Assembly: GCA_020638975.1 (NCBI GenBank)
Contig: JACKHN010000012.1
Span: 1-64,000, forward strand
From: Planctomycetaceae bacterium
GTDB taxonomy: Bacteria; Planctomycetota; Planctomycetia; Pirellulales; Pirellulaceae
DNA: 64,000 bases
Reading direction: 5' to 3'
Part shown: positions 50,421 to 61,990 of the stretch, one piece after another
How the letters are laid out: the number at the start of each line of letters is the position of its first letter
How positions within the stretch are numbered: the stretch's first letter is position 1
Made by a program: the position numbers and the translations under genes
The notes under the pieces: generated by a model
Told to the model about the DNA's origin: nothing
What the model saw: the letters and a program-made list of their open reading frames with translations, nothing else
The model's database searches: none

Positions 50421-53084
50421 TTAAGTCTTCCGTCGTCGACTATCGGACACATTCCGCCGCTCAGACTGCACGCGTCGGCCGAACACGAACAGGCCGAGAC
50501 ATAACGCGGGGATTGGCGGCAGCCAAACGGCCCACATGCGAATGTTGGATTCGAGCGAGCGGATCTGTCGGTTCGTTTGAGCGCGAATCCGGCCGATGTC
50601 GTGATTCTTGCGTTGCTCGATCTGAGCCTCGGCCAAGCGGAGCCGCTGTTGCTCGGCCTCCTGAGCTTGTTGCAACATCTGAGCCTTGGCGATCGGATCG
50701 AGGTTCTCGTCTTTCTCGATCTCCTCGGCTCGCTTCTTCAATTGCTCGCGCCGCTGAGCCAACTCGTCATCGGCTTCGCGATCGGCCTCTTGCTCGGCCT
50801 TGTTCGCGTGTTCGAGGAACGTCCGCTTTTGAGCTTCCACACGTTTCAAGGTGCGATGCCGTGCGCGACGGCTCCGCAGGTCAATGAACGAGTCGTCACC
50901 AGCCAGCGTATCGACCGCGTTCAGCACGAACGTGACGTTATCGAACTCGATACCAAGGTTGCCGAGATTCCGCTCTTGAAAGAAGAAGTCCGAGATCATG
51001 TCGATATCCGACACAAAGATCGCGTTCAGCTTGTGGTCTTCTTCCTTTGACGTAATGTGCGCGGCGATCACGTGTGTGTCGCGGTCGAGCCGTCGGAACG
51101 GATTGCGCCGGGGCTGAGCGGTCTGTTGCATCGAGAAGAAGTTGAATCCGCCGTCATCGACAAACTCGCTCCAATCCAACAGACCCGAATCGCTGCCGGT
51201 GGTTAGCAACGGAGTGAACTCTGTATCGCCGATCGAGTTTCGGTGCTCGACGGTTCCCGGATAAATGCCGATCAGCTCTTGCAGGCCCCGTGTGATTGGG
51301 TTCTCGTTGTTGAAGGCGTCGGGGTTGCCACCGTGCCGCGTGATGAAAACGTATTCCGGTGGCAGACTGCCGAATTCGGGATGCGGGTTGTTGACGTCAA
51401 ACACAACACGGTCGTACTGCCAACGAATATCGAGGGCTTCGAGCAAACGAGTCGCCCGTCCGCCATCTGCTTTTTGCTGAGGCGGCGGGCCGCCACCGCC
51501 GCCAAACATCCCCATGTGTCCGTTGGGGTTTGGCTTCGGTTGACGCGGCGCGTTCGTGACGCCGAAGCCGTTATTGAACGTCAACGGAAACGGGTCGTCG
51601 AAGATCAACGCCGGCTTGCCGGACTGGACGTACTTCACAAGGTTGTCCATTTCGCTGTCGGTCAGGGACGATGGGAGCGCCGCCAGCAAGACATCGAAGT
51701 TGTCCCCGTTAATCTCGCTCTCCGGCGACACCTCTTCGACGTCGTATTGCTTCTTCAATTCGGTGATGATCTGCCACTCGCGCGATCCGCTGGTCAGATC
51801 GGCGTCCGTGCGAAGGACGCCGACCTTGTGACGTTTCTCATTGGCGACGGTTTGTACCGAGCGAGTCAGCTCGTATTCGATCGGCAAGCCCTTGCCAAAG
51901 AACGGCACGACGACTTTGTCGTAGCTGCTGAGCACGATCGCGCCGAGAAAGACTTCGACGTCGCTGCGCCGTCCGTCCTGCTCGGTCATCACGTCGACTG
52001 GTTCGATGCCGAAGTGCCGTGCTTCGTCGGCTGCCTCGCTGAACGGCTCGACATCAACATAGCGAACTTCCAGCTTGTTGCCGCCCAGTTCATCAAACTG
52101 CCGCAGCAAGCCGACAAGCTGCTTTCGTGTCTCGACGTATTCTCGCGGGACGTCGGAACTGAGGAACGCTTGGATCTCGATGGGGCGTTTTGCATCCAGG
52201 TTGGCCAATATTTCCTGGGTCGCCGAGGAGAGACTGAACAGCCGCTCGGACGTGGCATCAACTCGCAAAGCGGCATATCCGAACCACGAGGTCACGCAGA
52301 CAAGCGTGATCGCCAGACAAGCGGCTCGCACCGCGAACTGCGAGCCCATGCCAACGCGCTTGCTGGAATGCCAGATCCGCTTTTTGATCAGGATCAGATT
52401 CAGATACAGCATAAACGCCGTAAAGCTGACAAAGTACAGCAATGCCGTGAGCGGAATGATCCCCATGCCGAAGTCTCGAAACTGCTCGCCGAGGCTCAAG
52501 GTTGCGAACAATTCCCGCAAGCCGAGGAATTCGCCGACTTGTTCGATGAAGACAGGAACGCCGCAGACGACGACGCCTAACACGAACGCGACCGTCATGC
52601 TGCGAGTCAAACAGGACGCCAACATCCCGGCACTCAACAGAGCTGCCCCCGCGATCCAGTAGCCGAAGTAGGTTGTCAGCAGCAGGCCCCAGTCGGGATT
52701 GCCGAGGAACATTAGCACAAGCACATGCGTCGTCGAGAACAACAGCGCAACCGAGTAGACAGCGAGTACCGCGAGATATTTTCCCAGCAGTATCTCCATG
52801 TCGGTTGCCGGCATCGTGAACAGGAGTTCGTCGGTCCCGGTCTTGCGTTCGTCGGCCCAGACGTTCATGGTCACTGCTGGGATAAAGAACAGCAGGAGCA
52901 ACGGGAACCACGCGGTCAGTTGGTCAAGCGTTGGCTCGTTGGCGGTGAAGAATTTGGCGTTGAACGCCATCGCTCCACCAGCGACAACGAACACGACAAT
53001 GAACAGATACCCCAGCACTCCAGAGAAGTAGCTGGCGAAATTGCGTTTGAAAATCGACCGAATGACTTTGCTTCGCAGATTCAT
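50421..53084 (-). CDS. ABC-2 permease fused to GldG-like protein
   Basis: The first 270 residues form an ABC-2 permease with about six helices (FASYFSGVLGYLFIVVFVVA, WFPLLLLFFIPAVTMNVWADE). After a helix at 268-290 comes the GldG/ABC-type auxiliary transport domain, from RLFSLSSATQEILANLDAKR to VVFDVNNPHPEFGSLPPEYV. A coiled coil of about 100 residues (EQEADREADDELAQRREQ) and a last membrane helix close the protein. In Bacteroidetes GldF and GldG are separate; here they are fused. The ATPase gene lies 368 bases upstream, with a repeat between. The substrate is unknown. Confidence 0.87.
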   Translation of the reverse strand: MNLRSKVIRSIFKRNFASYFSGVLGYLFIVVFVVAGGAMAFNAKFFTANEPTLDQLTAWFPLLLLFFIPAVTMNVWADERKTGTDELLFTMPATDMEILLGKYLAVLAVYSVALLFSTTHVLVLMFLGNPDWGLLLTTYFGYWIAGAALLSAGMLASCLTRSMTVAFVLGVVVCGVPVFIEQVGEFLGLRELFATLSLGEQFRDFGMGIIPLTALLYFVSFTAFMLYLNLILIKKRIWHSSKRVGMGSQFAVRAACLAITLVCVTSWFGYAALRVDATSERLFSLSSATQEILANLDAKRPIEIQAFLSSDVPREYVETRKQLVGLLRQFDELGGNKLEVRYVDVEPFSEAADEARHFGIEPVDVMTEQDGRRSDVEVFLGAIVLSSYDKVVVPFFGKGLPIEYELTRSVQTVANEKRHKVGVLRTDADLTSGSREWQIITELKKQYDVEEVSPESEINGDNFDVLLAALPSSLTDSEMDNLVKYVQSGKPALIFDDPFPLTFNNGFGVTNAPRQPKPNPNGHMGMFGGGGGPPPQQKADGGRATRLLEALDIRWQYDRVVFDVNNPHPEFGSLPPEYVFITRHGGNPDAFNNENPITRGLQELIGIYPGTVEHRNSIGDTEFTPLLTTGSDSGLLDWSEFVDDGGFNFFSMQQTAQPRRNPFRRLDRDTHVIAAHITSKEEDHKLNAIFVSDIDMISDFFFQERNLGNLGIEFDNVTFVLNAVDTLAGDDSFIDLRSRRARHRTLKRVEAQKRTFLEHANKAEQEADREADDELAQRREQLKKRAEEIEKDENLDPIAKAQMLQQAQEAEQQRLRLAEAQIEQRKNHDIGRIRAQTNRQIRSLESNIRMWAVWLPPIPALCLGLFVFGRRVQSERRNVSDSRRRKT

Positions 53085-53218
53085 CGGATTGGTCCCTCGT
53101 GTTCTCCGCTGTTCAGTTTCACAACCCGAAGCGTCAGTTTTGAAGTTGCGCTCTTCGCGTTCCGCCGGGCCACAGGCCCAGCAATTTGCCTAGCCCAGCC
53201 CGAAGGGCTGGGTGTCAG

Positions 53219-53404
53219 GCGAAGTTGTTCGTGAGGGCCGAAGGTCCGGCCATTTGCAACCGACCTACGCAGTCCAAGCAAACGGTCGGGCCGTTGGCCC
53301 TGCGATTCTTTGTACTTATCGATACCCAGCCCGCCGGGCTGGGCTAGGTAATCGGACGGGGCCTTGCCCCTAAATCAAATAGCGCAACTTCAAAAAGCGT
53401 CAGC
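53219..53404 (+). repeat. Dispersed repeat family, copy B
   Basis: This is the second copy of the roughly 185-bp element seen at 39359-39544, in the same orientation and between the ABC ATPase and permease genes. A nearby inverted piece (GCCTAGCCCAGCCCGAAGGG at 53189) is related to its 3' part. It splits an operon, so it either inserted recently or is transcribed through. Confidence 0.82.
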
Positions 53405-53452
53405 GAGGCTGAAGTGCGATTGGATGGTACGCCTCACTAACGCTTCGGGTTT

Positions 53453-54214
53453 CTATGCCACTTGCAACTCTTTTCGTTTGGTCAGTTCACGGAATCGCTC
53501 TTCCATCTCCGTCCCTTCCGTACCGAGTTCGGCGGTGGGGCCGTCGAAAACAAGGCGGCCTTCGTTGATCAGAATCACGCGGTCGCAGACCGCATGAACT
53601 TCTTGCAAGATGTGGGTTGATAGCAGCACCGTCTTGTTCACTGCTAACCCGCGAATCATCTCGCGCACGTCGTGGACTTGATTTGGGTCAAGCCCGCTGG
53701 TCGGTTCGTCGAGGATCAATACATCAGGATCGTGCAACAGTGCTTGAGCCATCCCGACACGCTGCCGGTAACCGCGAGATAACTTGCCGATCGCCTTGCC
53801 CCACACGTCGCTCAACGAACATTTATCCACGACGTATTCCAGCCGCTCACTGAGCAGACGGGGACTCATCATACGCGTCTCACCGACGTAGTTGAGGAAG
53901 GACTCTGGCGTCATCTCTGAATAAAGTGGCCCGTTCTCGGGCAAATAACCGAGCAGTTCCGCTGCCTTCAGCCGGTCGGTCGCTACATCGAAGCCGCCGA
54001 TCTGGGCTTCGCCTTCGCTGGGGGCGAGAAAGCCGGTCAGCATCTTCATCGTCGTCGACTTGCCTGCGCCGTTGGGCCCTAGGAATGCGCAGACTTCTCC
54101 GCGCGGAACCGCGAACGTGATGTCTTGGGCTGCGGCGAACTCGCCATAGAACTTACTGAGACCTCTCGCCTCGATCATCGCCTGGCCAGCTATTCGATCG
54201 GCTGATGCAATCAT
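53453..54214 (-). CDS. ABC transporter ATP-binding protein (GldA-like)
   Basis: Walker A is GPNGAGKST, the signature is LSRGYRQRVGMAQ and Walker B is VLILDEPTSGLD, with the switch His in LLSTHIL. It drives the permease encoded downstream. The frame starts at ATG 54214; an ATG at 54178 (MIEARGLSKFYG) is closer to the usual ABC start. Neither has a strong ribosome-binding site. The best neighbour match is a Gld-type or multidrug-like ABC-2 system, with the GldG and DUF4340 proteins as partners. Confidence 0.93.
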   Translation of the reverse strand: MIASADRIAGQAMIEARGLSKFYGEFAAAQDITFAVPRGEVCAFLGPNGAGKSTTMKMLTGFLAPSEGEAQIGGFDVATDRLKAAELLGYLPENGPLYSEMTPESFLNYVGETRMMSPRLLSERLEYVVDKCSLSDVWGKAIGKLSRGYRQRVGMAQALLHDPDVLILDEPTSGLDPNQVHDVREMIRGLAVNKTVLLSTHILQEVHAVCDRVILINEGRLVFDGPTAELGTEGTEMEERFRELTKRKELQVA

Positions 54215-54542
54215 GATTCACCCGCATTCGTGATCTGTTCGGGACTGTGTTTCCAACAATGAGTTTCCTGCAACAAGGTTTAGAATCGCCCAAGCAACCC
54301 GCGCGCCAAATGGGCGTATCACTCGTTCTTCGTGGTTCGCGCGTCAAACTGACATGTGACTGCCGACATCCTGTCGCCTCGCGGATGACAATCTTGCGCT
54401 TTGAATTCGTCAGCACATCAAGAGCAGAAGCAAAAAGCCGACGCTTGTGAGGCAACGCACCTGCATCAAGCGCCGGCGGGCTCAAGGCAAAAGAAGTGGT
54501 GGATCTGGTGTGCAACGCGATGCAAGGTGCGTGCCAAAAGAT

Positions 54543-54566
54543 GTCGCAACTGACAATCTGTCGCGT
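54543..54566 (+). promoter_or_regulatory. Candidate activator-binding site upstream of the HtrA promoter
   Basis: TGTCGC, AAC, TGACA, ATC and TGTCGC follow one another, giving alternating half-sites. The 14-mer GACAATCTGTCGCG (54552-54565) also occurs at 45011-45024. It ends 62 bases upstream of the sigma-54 promoter at 54628. Confidence 0.5.
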
Positions 54567-54627
54567 CGCGTGCCAAGGTGTCGTTCGCTCGGTGGTGTTC
54601 GACAGGATTCAGCCTCATCTCAGGGAA

Positions 54628-54642
54628 TGGCACGCTGCTTGC
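54628..54642 (+). promoter_or_regulatory. Sigma-54 promoter for the HtrA gene
   Basis: TGGCACGCTGCTTGC matches the consensus TGGCACG-N4-TTGC at every fixed position. Transcription would begin about 100 bases before the ATG at 54755. The rest of the gene-free stretch 54215-54754 contains only short overlapping frames and the putative activator site at 54543. Confidence 0.7.
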
Positions 54643-54754
54643 GATTCCAATGCCCTGTCTGGCTTGCGGCACCAAGGAGTGCTCGCGAGCCACTACGCAT
54701 GCGTAATTCCAAAGGCTCAAACGAAACAACTTTGTGAAACAGTGGAGGTGTACG

Positions 54755-56275
54755 ATGTCTCGGCGAAAGAGAACATTCACAGCGGTGCTGGTGTTGCTCC
54801 TGACGGGAGCACTCGCGGTAGCAGCGGCGTGGCACTTGCCCAACGCAGTCAGTCAATTGGCTTATGCTGTGGAACGCGGCCAGTCGGAAGCGGCCAGCGA
54901 GCAGTTGCAGACTGCGAATCACCTGTCAGATGCGTTTAAGAACGTGGCGAAGTCCATGCGGCCTTCGGTCGTGAGTATCAGCTCGGTGAAGCGGCTTCAG
55001 ATGCAGCAACCGCAGGTTCGGCGGTTTGGCGGCAACGGGCAGATGCCTGATGAGTTCCGCCAATTCTTTGGCGATGATTTCTTTGATCGATTCTTCTACG
55101 AGATGCCAACCCCTCCCCGCGGCTATGAACAGCAAGGGTTGGGGACCGGCGTGATCATGAGCGAAGATGGTTACATCGTGACCAACAACCACGTCGTCGC
55201 CGGTGCCGATGAAGTGAAGGTAACACTGTCAGACAAGCGTCAATTCACCGCCGAGATCGTGGGGACCGACAAACCCACCGACATCGCCGTTCTGAAGATC
55301 AACGCTGAGAATCTGAAGCCGTCGCGCTGGGGCAATTCGGGCGAACTCGAAGTCGGTGACTGGGTGCTGGCGGTTGGCAGCCCCTTCGGATTGGAGCAGA
55401 CCGTCACGGCTGGGATCGTCAGCGCCAAGGGCCGGGCCAACGTTGGCATCACCGATTACGAGGACTTCATTCAAACGGACGCTGCCATCAACCCTGGCAA
55501 CAGCGGCGGGCCGCTGGTCAGCTTGCGTGGCGAAGTCATCGGCATCAATACCGCGATCGCTTCGCGCAGCGGCGGCAACATGGGAGTTGGCTTTGCCATT
55601 CCCAGCGACATGGCCAGTACCGTGATGGACAAGCTGATTAATCATGGTGAGGTCGAACGTGGTTACCTGGGAGCGCTGATCCAGGACTTGAACGAAGACC
55701 TCGCCGCCTCGTTCAACTATGACGGCACGGATGGCGTGCTGATTGGCGATGTTGTTGAAGACGGACCGGCAGCCAAGGCAGGACTGAAAGCCGGCGACAT
55801 CGTGATCGAATTGGACGGCAAGCGAATGAAGAGCGCGAACCAGCTTCGCAATGCCGTCGCGGCCACACCGGCAGGCACGACGTCGAAGCTTCGCATCTAT
55901 CGCGATAACAAGGAGGAAGTCTTAGCCGTCGAGATCGGACAACTCGAAGCTTCAGCTAGTGTTTCCGGTCGCGATGGCGCCGCGGATAGCGACCTGGGCA
56001 TCACGGTTCAGACGCTGAACGCTGAGACCGCGCGACAACTTGGATATGACGAAGACGTGAAAGGAGTCGTCGTCACGGAAGTCACACCAGGCAGCGCGGC
56101 GGCTTCTGCTGGCATTCGCCCTCGTGACATCATCGTATCGGTGGGCGGTCAGGGCGTCGCGGACGCGGCTGGCTTCCGCAAAGCGATCGAAGACAACGAT
56201 CTCAAACGCGGGATCCGGATGCAAGTGATGAGCGAAGGATCGCGCCGCTTTGTGTTCATTCGGTCCAATCGATAA
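54755..56275 (+). CDS. degP: DegP/HtrA-type serine protease with two PDZ domains
   Basis: The ATG at 54755 has GGAGG upstream. A signal anchor (FTAVLVLLLTGALAVAAAW) is followed by the trypsin-like domain with the triad in TNNHVV, TDIAVLKI and NPGNSGGPL. Two PDZ domains follow (YLGALIQDLNEDLAAS, then GIRPRDIIVSVGGQGVAD). A Gln/Arg-rich linker with MPTPPRGYEQQG precedes the protease domain. It degrades misfolded envelope proteins. A consensus sigma-54 promoter and an activator site lie upstream, so it may be part of a sigma-54 stress regulon. The next genes encode a lipoprotein and membrane proteins that may share the envelope role. Confidence 0.95.
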   Translation: MSRRKRTFTAVLVLLLTGALAVAAAWHLPNAVSQLAYAVERGQSEAASEQLQTANHLSDAFKNVAKSMRPSVVSISSVKRLQMQQPQVRRFGGNGQMPDEFRQFFGDDFFDRFFYEMPTPPRGYEQQGLGTGVIMSEDGYIVTNNHVVAGADEVKVTLSDKRQFTAEIVGTDKPTDIAVLKINAENLKPSRWGNSGELEVGDWVLAVGSPFGLEQTVTAGIVSAKGRANVGITDYEDFIQTDAAINPGNSGGPLVSLRGEVIGINTAIASRSGGNMGVGFAIPSDMASTVMDKLINHGEVERGYLGALIQDLNEDLAASFNYDGTDGVLIGDVVEDGPAAKAGLKAGDIVIELDGKRMKSANQLRNAVAATPAGTTSKLRIYRDNKEEVLAVEIGQLEASASVSGRDGAADSDLGITVQTLNAETARQLGYDEDVKGVVVTEVTPGSAAASAGIRPRDIIVSVGGQGVADAAGFRKAIEDNDLKRGIRMQVMSEGSRRFVFIRSNR

Positions 56276-56392
56276 ACCTCTTCACACCGTCGCGAGTCGT
56301 CGCTCGTCATGCGATGAGGCAAGCGGCTCGCGGCGGCTGTGTTGGTAACAAACGAACCTGAACTTGAACTTGGTAATTGGAGGGTTAGAGAC

Positions 56393-56836
56393 ATGAGAAT
56401 CATCACCGATCCCGTAAAACTTGCAACGGCCTTCGCCGCTCTGCTGCTCACTGCAGTCGGTTGTGACGAGGTATCGGAAACGAATTACAGCAGCAGTTCC
56501 AATACGACCGAAGCGGCCTCCGCGTTGGAGGAAGGCCTAAGCGAAGCTGCCGATGAGGCGGAAGATGTCACGGAAGAAGTCAAGGAGACCTTGGAGGAAG
56601 CCTCTGAGGAATTGAAGGGTGAAGACGAAACGACGGCCGCCGAGAAAGTGGAAGAAGCGGTTGAAGAGACGGTCGAGCAAGGGAAGGAAGCGTTGAGCGA
56701 GGCCAAGGAAACCGTTGAAGAAGTTGTCGAAGACGCCAAGGACAAGGTGGAGAGCGCCGTCGACGACGTGAAAGAGGAAGTGAAAGAAGCGTTAGACGAT
56801 ACGAACGAAAAGGTCAGTGACGAAGCAACGGAGTGA
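56393..56836 (+). CDS. Lipoprotein with acidic helical repeats
   Basis: The ATG at 56393 has GGAGGGTTAGAG upstream. A signal peptide ends in the lipobox LTAVGC, so the mature protein starts with Cys and is lipidated. The remainder is almost entirely Glu, Lys, Ala, Val and Asp, in 11-residue-like periods (EEVKETLEEASEELKG, AKETVEEVVEDAKDKVES), resembling LEA or apolipoprotein helices. Such proteins may stabilise membranes or form coiled rods. It follows the HtrA gene by 117 bases in the same direction. Confidence 0.85.
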   Translation: MRIITDPVKLATAFAALLLTAVGCDEVSETNYSSSSNTTEAASALEEGLSEAADEAEDVTEEVKETLEEASEELKGEDETTAAEKVEEAVEETVEQGKEALSEAKETVEEVVEDAKDKVESAVDDVKEEVKEALDDTNEKVSDEATE

Positions 56837-56943
56837 GCACGGACGGTTCGCGTATTGGCCTGACCGATGCGAGCCGCGTGTCGCTTACCCGCACGCGGCT
56901 CGCGTGGTCGTCGAGTGAACCTGTAAGCCATACGGTGTTGACC

Positions 56944-57243
56944 ATGTATGATTACACAACGCACCAGTCATCGTGGCCGCGAAGCCACGCGACAACAGGA
57001 ACGGCTTGGCAAGCTAGTCGAAGACGGACGGACAGCGGGTCATCGGATGGGCTACGATTCGTCACGGCAATCCGTATTCTTTGGACCGCCTTGTGCTGCC
57101 TAGTTTATTCGGCGATCAGTCTGTTCGTTCAACTCGTGCTCTTCGTGTTAGCACTCGTCATATTGCCGGTGTTGTTGTTGGTTGGCGTCGCCCTGATCGG
57201 CTTGGTGATCCACGCCATCGGTTTTCTGTTCCCGCCCTCGTGA
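56944..57243 (+). CDS. Small membrane protein, hypothetical
   Basis: The open frame begins at a GTG at 56833, overlapping the lipoprotein stop; the ATG at 56944 is an alternative. The C-terminal 60 residues are two strongly hydrophobic helices (ALCCLVYSAISLFVQLVLFV, LVILPVLLLVGVALIGLVIH). The N-terminal part is polar and Ser/Thr-rich. No family is recognised. It may work with the lipoprotein and HtrA genes upstream. Confidence 0.5.
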   Translation: MYDYTTHQSSWPRSHATTGTAWQASRRRTDSGSSDGLRFVTAIRILWTALCCLVYSAISLFVQLVLFVLALVILPVLLLVGVALIGLVIHAIGFLFPPS

Positions 57244-57310
57244 TACGAGTCAGCGTCAGGCATCCAGCGGCAAATTGGAAGCAAGCTATCAAACAGGAAA
57301 GGAGAGAAAG

Positions 57311-58699
57311 ATGCGCAGCGCTCTTCGTACACTGACGACTGTGGTAATAGTGTTGTCATCATGTCTGCTTAGTTCTTTCGCGTCTGCAGACAATGGCATA
57401 GATACTCAAACGAACATCGAGGTTCTGCTCCGCGGACCTATTCACGAGGCGTTCGCCACGTCAGCGACCGTCGATCCTGTTGATTCACCACTCATCACAC
57501 GTGAACCACCCGAGCCTATCGACGAATTGCTACCCGATCACCGTCCGGTTGGTGCACGCGTGATCTGGATTCCCGGTTATTGGGCGTTCGACCATCTGGA
57601 CGACGACTTCATCTGGATCAGCGGCGTTTGGCGGAATGCGCCACCTGGCCGACAGTGGGTGCCAGGTTATTGGGAGAAGGTGGACGGCGGCTATCGATGG
57701 ATGCCGGGTGCTTGGGTGGAAGCCGGCTCGCGTGTGACCTACCAGTCGAAGCCTCCCACAAGTCAAGAGCGAGGCCCTGCGTCACCTCGTCCTTCGAACA
57801 ATCATTTCTATGTCCAAGGCTGTTGGGTTCAACAGGGTGGCAATTACAAGTGGCGACCAGGTTACTGGGTACCGCAACAGCAGGATTGGGTGTGGGTACC
57901 GGCGCGATATACTCTCGCTGCGGACGGCTATCTTTATAGCGATGGTTATTGGGACTATCGCCTCGACGAACGCGGTCGCGTCTTCGCGCCGGTGCGTCTA
58001 AACTCCAACACGCGGGCAGCCGTGCGGGTTTCCTATACACCAACCATCGTCTTGGATAACAACACACAACTGATGTTGCATCTGTTCGCTGCGCCCGCTC
58101 AAGGGCGATATTACTTCGGCGACTACTACGCCGATCAGTACGCAGCCGCGGGCATTCGCCCTTGGTTCGACGACGACGGGATCGGTTTCGATCCTCTACT
58201 CTCACACTACGTCTGGCGATACGGCGACTCGTACTTGAACAATCTGCAGGGTTGGAACAAGTACTTCATCGGACATCCCGAATATCGCCCGCGGACGACG
58301 TTCGACGCCCAGCTTCAGTTTGTCGAAAACAACGCCGACTTTGAGCACCTCGATCGCGTGCTTCTTGGCGACTCCCTGGAAAACGTTGTTTCATCCACAT
58401 CAGATGTGGGACACCTCGTGTCGCTGTCGTCCGCTGATCGAGAATTATTCGGCAACATTGCGCAGCAGTTGAACGACATAACGCGGCAGCGAGTGGATTT
58501 GGCAGCCGATGTCAGTGCGACGGTCGGCGTGGCGACCCGGGAAGTCTTGAAATTACCGGAATTGCCCAGCGATGTTGCACCGCAACTTGAGCGGACATTG
58601 CCAGCGAACCCCTTACAGTTGCGTAACGTCGTGCCAAAACTGCCATTGCCAACGGGTCGGGCACGATTGCCGATCGGTCTTCCGCGATTGCCGTTCTAA
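57311..58699 (+). CDS. Secreted YXWGXW (WxxGxW) repeat protein
   Basis: The ATG at 57311 has GGAAAGGAGAG upstream and a signal peptide (LTTVVIVLSSCLLSSFASA). Residues 75-215 hold at least six repeats of the type IWIPGYWAFD, WISGVWRN, WVPGYWEK, WMPGAWVEAG and WRPGYWVPQQ, which define the YXWGXW family common in planctomycete and proteobacterial surface proteins. The C-terminal half has no clear domain. The protein probably binds at the cell surface; function is unknown. It follows the small membrane protein gene by 67 bases. Confidence 0.86.
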   Translation: MRSALRTLTTVVIVLSSCLLSSFASADNGIDTQTNIEVLLRGPIHEAFATSATVDPVDSPLITREPPEPIDELLPDHRPVGARVIWIPGYWAFDHLDDDFIWISGVWRNAPPGRQWVPGYWEKVDGGYRWMPGAWVEAGSRVTYQSKPPTSQERGPASPRPSNNHFYVQGCWVQQGGNYKWRPGYWVPQQQDWVWVPARYTLAADGYLYSDGYWDYRLDERGRVFAPVRLNSNTRAAVRVSYTPTIVLDNNTQLMLHLFAAPAQGRYYFGDYYADQYAAAGIRPWFDDDGIGFDPLLSHYVWRYGDSYLNNLQGWNKYFIGHPEYRPRTTFDAQLQFVENNADFEHLDRVLLGDSLENVVSSTSDVGHLVSLSSADRELFGNIAQQLNDITRQRVDLAADVSATVGVATREVLKLPELPSDVAPQLERTLPANPLQLRNVVPKLPLPTGRARLPIGLPRLPF

Positions 58700-58716
58700 G
58701 CGAGCCACGGGAAGGC

Positions 58717-61710
<2,994 letters not shown>

Positions 61711-61753
61711 AGGCTACGGATTCTTGACGGGCGAAGACGGCATGATGGCGGCA

Positions 61754-61820
61754 CACGCGTGGGATAGGCTTCCAGCCTGTCGAATTGCCGCCGACAGGCT
61801 GGAAGCCTATCCCACGCGTG
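61754..61820. repeat. Dispersed palindrome, ggcttccagcc type, copy 2 (29-bp perfect stem)
   Basis: Perfect arms of 29 bases, starting CACGCGTGGGATAGGCTT, flank the nine-base loop AATTGCCGC. It shares its core with 33527-33583. It lies in the divergent control region between the kinase and the activator gene, 66 bases before the sigma-54 promoter, and could form a cruciform. Confidence 0.85.
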
Positions 61821-61885
61821 CGTTACTTAGCGATTTTCGTGCCAATGGCATGTGTTTGCCAGAGCGGGGCCGAGCCGTTTCGTGT

Positions 61886-61900
61886 TGGCATCGTTTTTGC
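61886..61900 (+). promoter_or_regulatory. Sigma-54 promoter for the activator gene
   Basis: TGGCATCGTTTTTGC has GG and GC at the right spacing with TTGC exact and GGCAT in place of GGCAC. The predicted start is about 80 bases before the ATG at 61991, which would make the activator self-regulating. Confidence 0.5.
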
Positions 61901-61990
61901 GACATCTGGCGGGCTGACCAACTAGTCTGCCAGAATGCCCGTCTCGCATGAGATCGATCATCCGAATACCAACGACCACGGGAAAAACGC

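Noticed and set aside
51243..52580. 445-codon plus-strand frame opposite the permease-GldG gene
   Set aside because: Shadow of a well-supported gene; the peptide is rich in Arg, His and Gln as expected for a complement.
54447..54939. Plus-strand frames upstream of HtrA
   Set aside because: They run across the sigma-54 promoter and activator site and into the protease gene in another frame.
56281..56392. Another sigma-54 promoter before the lipoprotein gene
   Set aside because: AGGCAAGCGGCTCGC keeps the spacing but has no TTGC, so the match is too weak.
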